Assembly: GCA_003635185.1 (NCBI GenBank)
Contig: PYJA01000132.1
Span: 1 to 52,343 of the forward strand
Reading direction: 5' to 3'
Length of the DNA stretch: 52,343 bases
Origin: Candidatus Poribacteria bacterium
GTDB lineage: Bacteria > Poribacteria > WGA-4E > WGA-3G
Positions 51,797 through 52,343 of this stretch are shown here, piece after piece. Numbering within the stretch: position 1 is the first letter of the stretch; every line of letters starts with the position of its first letter. Made by a program: the position numbers and the translations under genes. A model generated the notes under the pieces. It did not search any database. It was given only the letters and a program-made list of their open reading frames with translations, and had not been told where the DNA came from.

Positions 51797-51807
51797 TTAT
51801 AAAAGTA

Positions 51808-51827
51808 GTAGGCACGCTCCGCGTGCC
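51808..51827 (+). repeat. GTAG-headed GC-rich hairpin of a second type
   Basis: GTAG overlaps a perfect hairpin GGCACGC-TCC-GCGTGCC (51811-51827). It has the same layout as the other GTAG hairpins but unrelated arms. Confidence 0.6.
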
Positions 51828-51870
51828 GTAACCTCGCCAACGTAAAGGTAAGTATGGATTTTACTATATT

Positions 51871-52024
51871 AACCTAAGTTGCCACTTATGTAGCATAATC
51901 TGCCAGATTGTGCTTATGTGTGTGCAAACTGGCAGTGGACACTACAAATATTCGCTAATTATCAGCATTTTTTCATTAAAGACGGTGTTCCATGGCTAAA
52001 ATCTTATAGGTGGCAACTTAGGTT
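51871..52024. mobile_element. Inverted-repeat element, copy B (154 bp)
   Basis: Perfect 15-bp arms AACCTAAGTTGCCAC (51871-51885) and its complement (52010-52024). Both ends are shared with the element at 24411-24685. Inside are a forward GTAG hairpin (51890-51913) and, just after it, a degenerate reverse one ending in CTAC near 51943, a back-to-back pair like the BIME repeats of enterobacteria. Together with the terminator and the hairpin at 51808 this accounts for the gap 51751-52039. Confidence 0.65.
51890..51913 (+). repeat. GTAG-headed hairpin (REP-like), copy 5
   Basis: GTAG followed by arms GCATAATCT and AGATTGTGC with loop GCC. Compared with copy 4 the changed base in the left arm (A to T) is matched by the complementary change in the right arm. 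Confidence 0.75.
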
Positions 52025-52039
52025 ATTTTAGGAGGACCG

Positions 52040-52343
52040 ATGCACATTCACGAGACAGTTGAAAAGTCACATGGGAGACTTGAGACAAGGTGCCTCAAAG
52101 CAAGCACAAAGTCTCAACACATATCTGGACTGGCTGGGGATAGCACAAGTGATCCAATATCGTTGGACGGACAAAAATCAGAAAACAGGAGAAGAAACGC
52201 ACAAAGTTCACTATGGGATAACAAGTCTGACACCCGCAGCAGCATCTGCAAAACGCTTACTTGAAATACGGCGTGGGCATTGGTCAATAGAGAACAAGTC
52301 ACATTGGATACGCGATATTCAACTCGGAGAAGACGCATCGCCT
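52040..52343 (+). pseudogene. Frameshifted 3' part of an ISAs1-type transposase (runs off the window)
   Basis: Frame 1 from 52040 reads HETVEKSHGRLETRCLKAST, and after a one-base shift near 52112 the match continues as NTYLDWLGIAQVIQYRW, HYGITSLTPAAASAKRLLEI, RRGHWSIENKSHWIRDIQLG and EDAS at the window end. This order is that of the C-terminal half of ISAs1-family transposases (HGRIETR ... YLDWPG ... GITSL ... RGHWxIEN ... GEDAS). The N-terminal half is missing upstream, where the inverted-repeat element and terminator stand. So the gene is truncated and frameshifted, not functional. The short frame that starts at the ATG at 52040 is not a separate gene. Confidence 0.8.

Noticed and set aside
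1..52343. tRNA, rRNA, CRISPR array or prophage
   Set aside because: No cloverleaf-like segment, ribosomal RNA stretch, spaced direct repeats or phage structural genes were seen by eye; a tRNAscan and Rfam search would be needed to exclude small RNAs.

Overview
The window most likely comes from an uncultivated Gram-negative bacterium of the Candidatus Poribacteria type. This is an inference from gene style, not a database result. The signs are secreted proteins with dockerin modules and a FlgD/Por-like C-terminal domain, CRTAC1/ASPIC and LamG secreted proteins, a phytanoyl-CoA dioxygenase, tandem Uma2 proteins, a fused TRAP permease, and many short palindromic intergenic repeats. A meso-diaminopimelate-type MurE (DNPR motif), a complete division machinery and beta-barrel-like proteins ending in Phe point to a peptidoglycan wall plus an outer membrane.

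Left part (1-13.4 kb). An intact IS4-type insertion sequence (3-1092) has cut an unknown gene whose last 31 codons survive beside it. After a small hypothetical gene and a palindrome-rich gap come efp-accB-accC (translation elongation factor P and the biotin carrier and carboxylase subunits of acetyl-CoA carboxylase), coupled to a secreted CRTAC1/ASPIC protein, then nicotinate phosphoribosyltransferase (pncB). Two tandem Uma2-family genes follow, each ending in sequence copied from the 3' end of pncB; a long decayed copy of that end lies after the second. Next are a large secreted HExxH protein with dockerin and FlgD-like modules, and a divergent LSm/Hfq-like protein.

Middle part (13.4-29 kb). 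A short element with the same ends as the IS precedes a sigma-54-like promoter and a PhyH dioxygenase. Then come a small membrane protein, a MacB-type ABC permease/ATPase pair coupled to an outer-membrane-like protein, and a fused TRAP permease. A convergent TPR lipoprotein/secreted-type gene, a sigma-70-family factor with a striking upstream direct repeat, a secreted protein of unknown function and a TolB-like propeller protein follow. On the minus strand are a membrane dipeptidase and the conserved block nadD-yacG-yqeK-rsfS; a PP2C phosphatase lies between them on the plus strand.

Right part (29.3-50.8 kb). This is a long division and cell wall (dcw) cluster, all on the plus strand: rsmH-ftsL-ftsI-murE-(alpha/beta hydrolase)-murF-ddl-mraY-murD-ftsW-murG-murC-ftsQ-ftsA-ftsZ, followed by a radical SAM gene. 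A near-consensus sigma-54 (-24/-12) site lies just before rsmH, and a sigma-70 type promoter with a structured leader precedes ftsZ. MurF has its usual N-terminal domain replaced by a multi-pass membrane domain. mraZ and murB are absent from the cluster. The window ends with a LamG secreted protein, a terminator, repeats and a frameshifted ISAs1-type transposase fragment.

Repeats are a main theme: at least five copies of a GTAG-headed hairpin whose arms vary in a compensating way, and several miniature inverted-repeat elements present in two copies each. No tRNA, rRNA or CRISPR array was seen.
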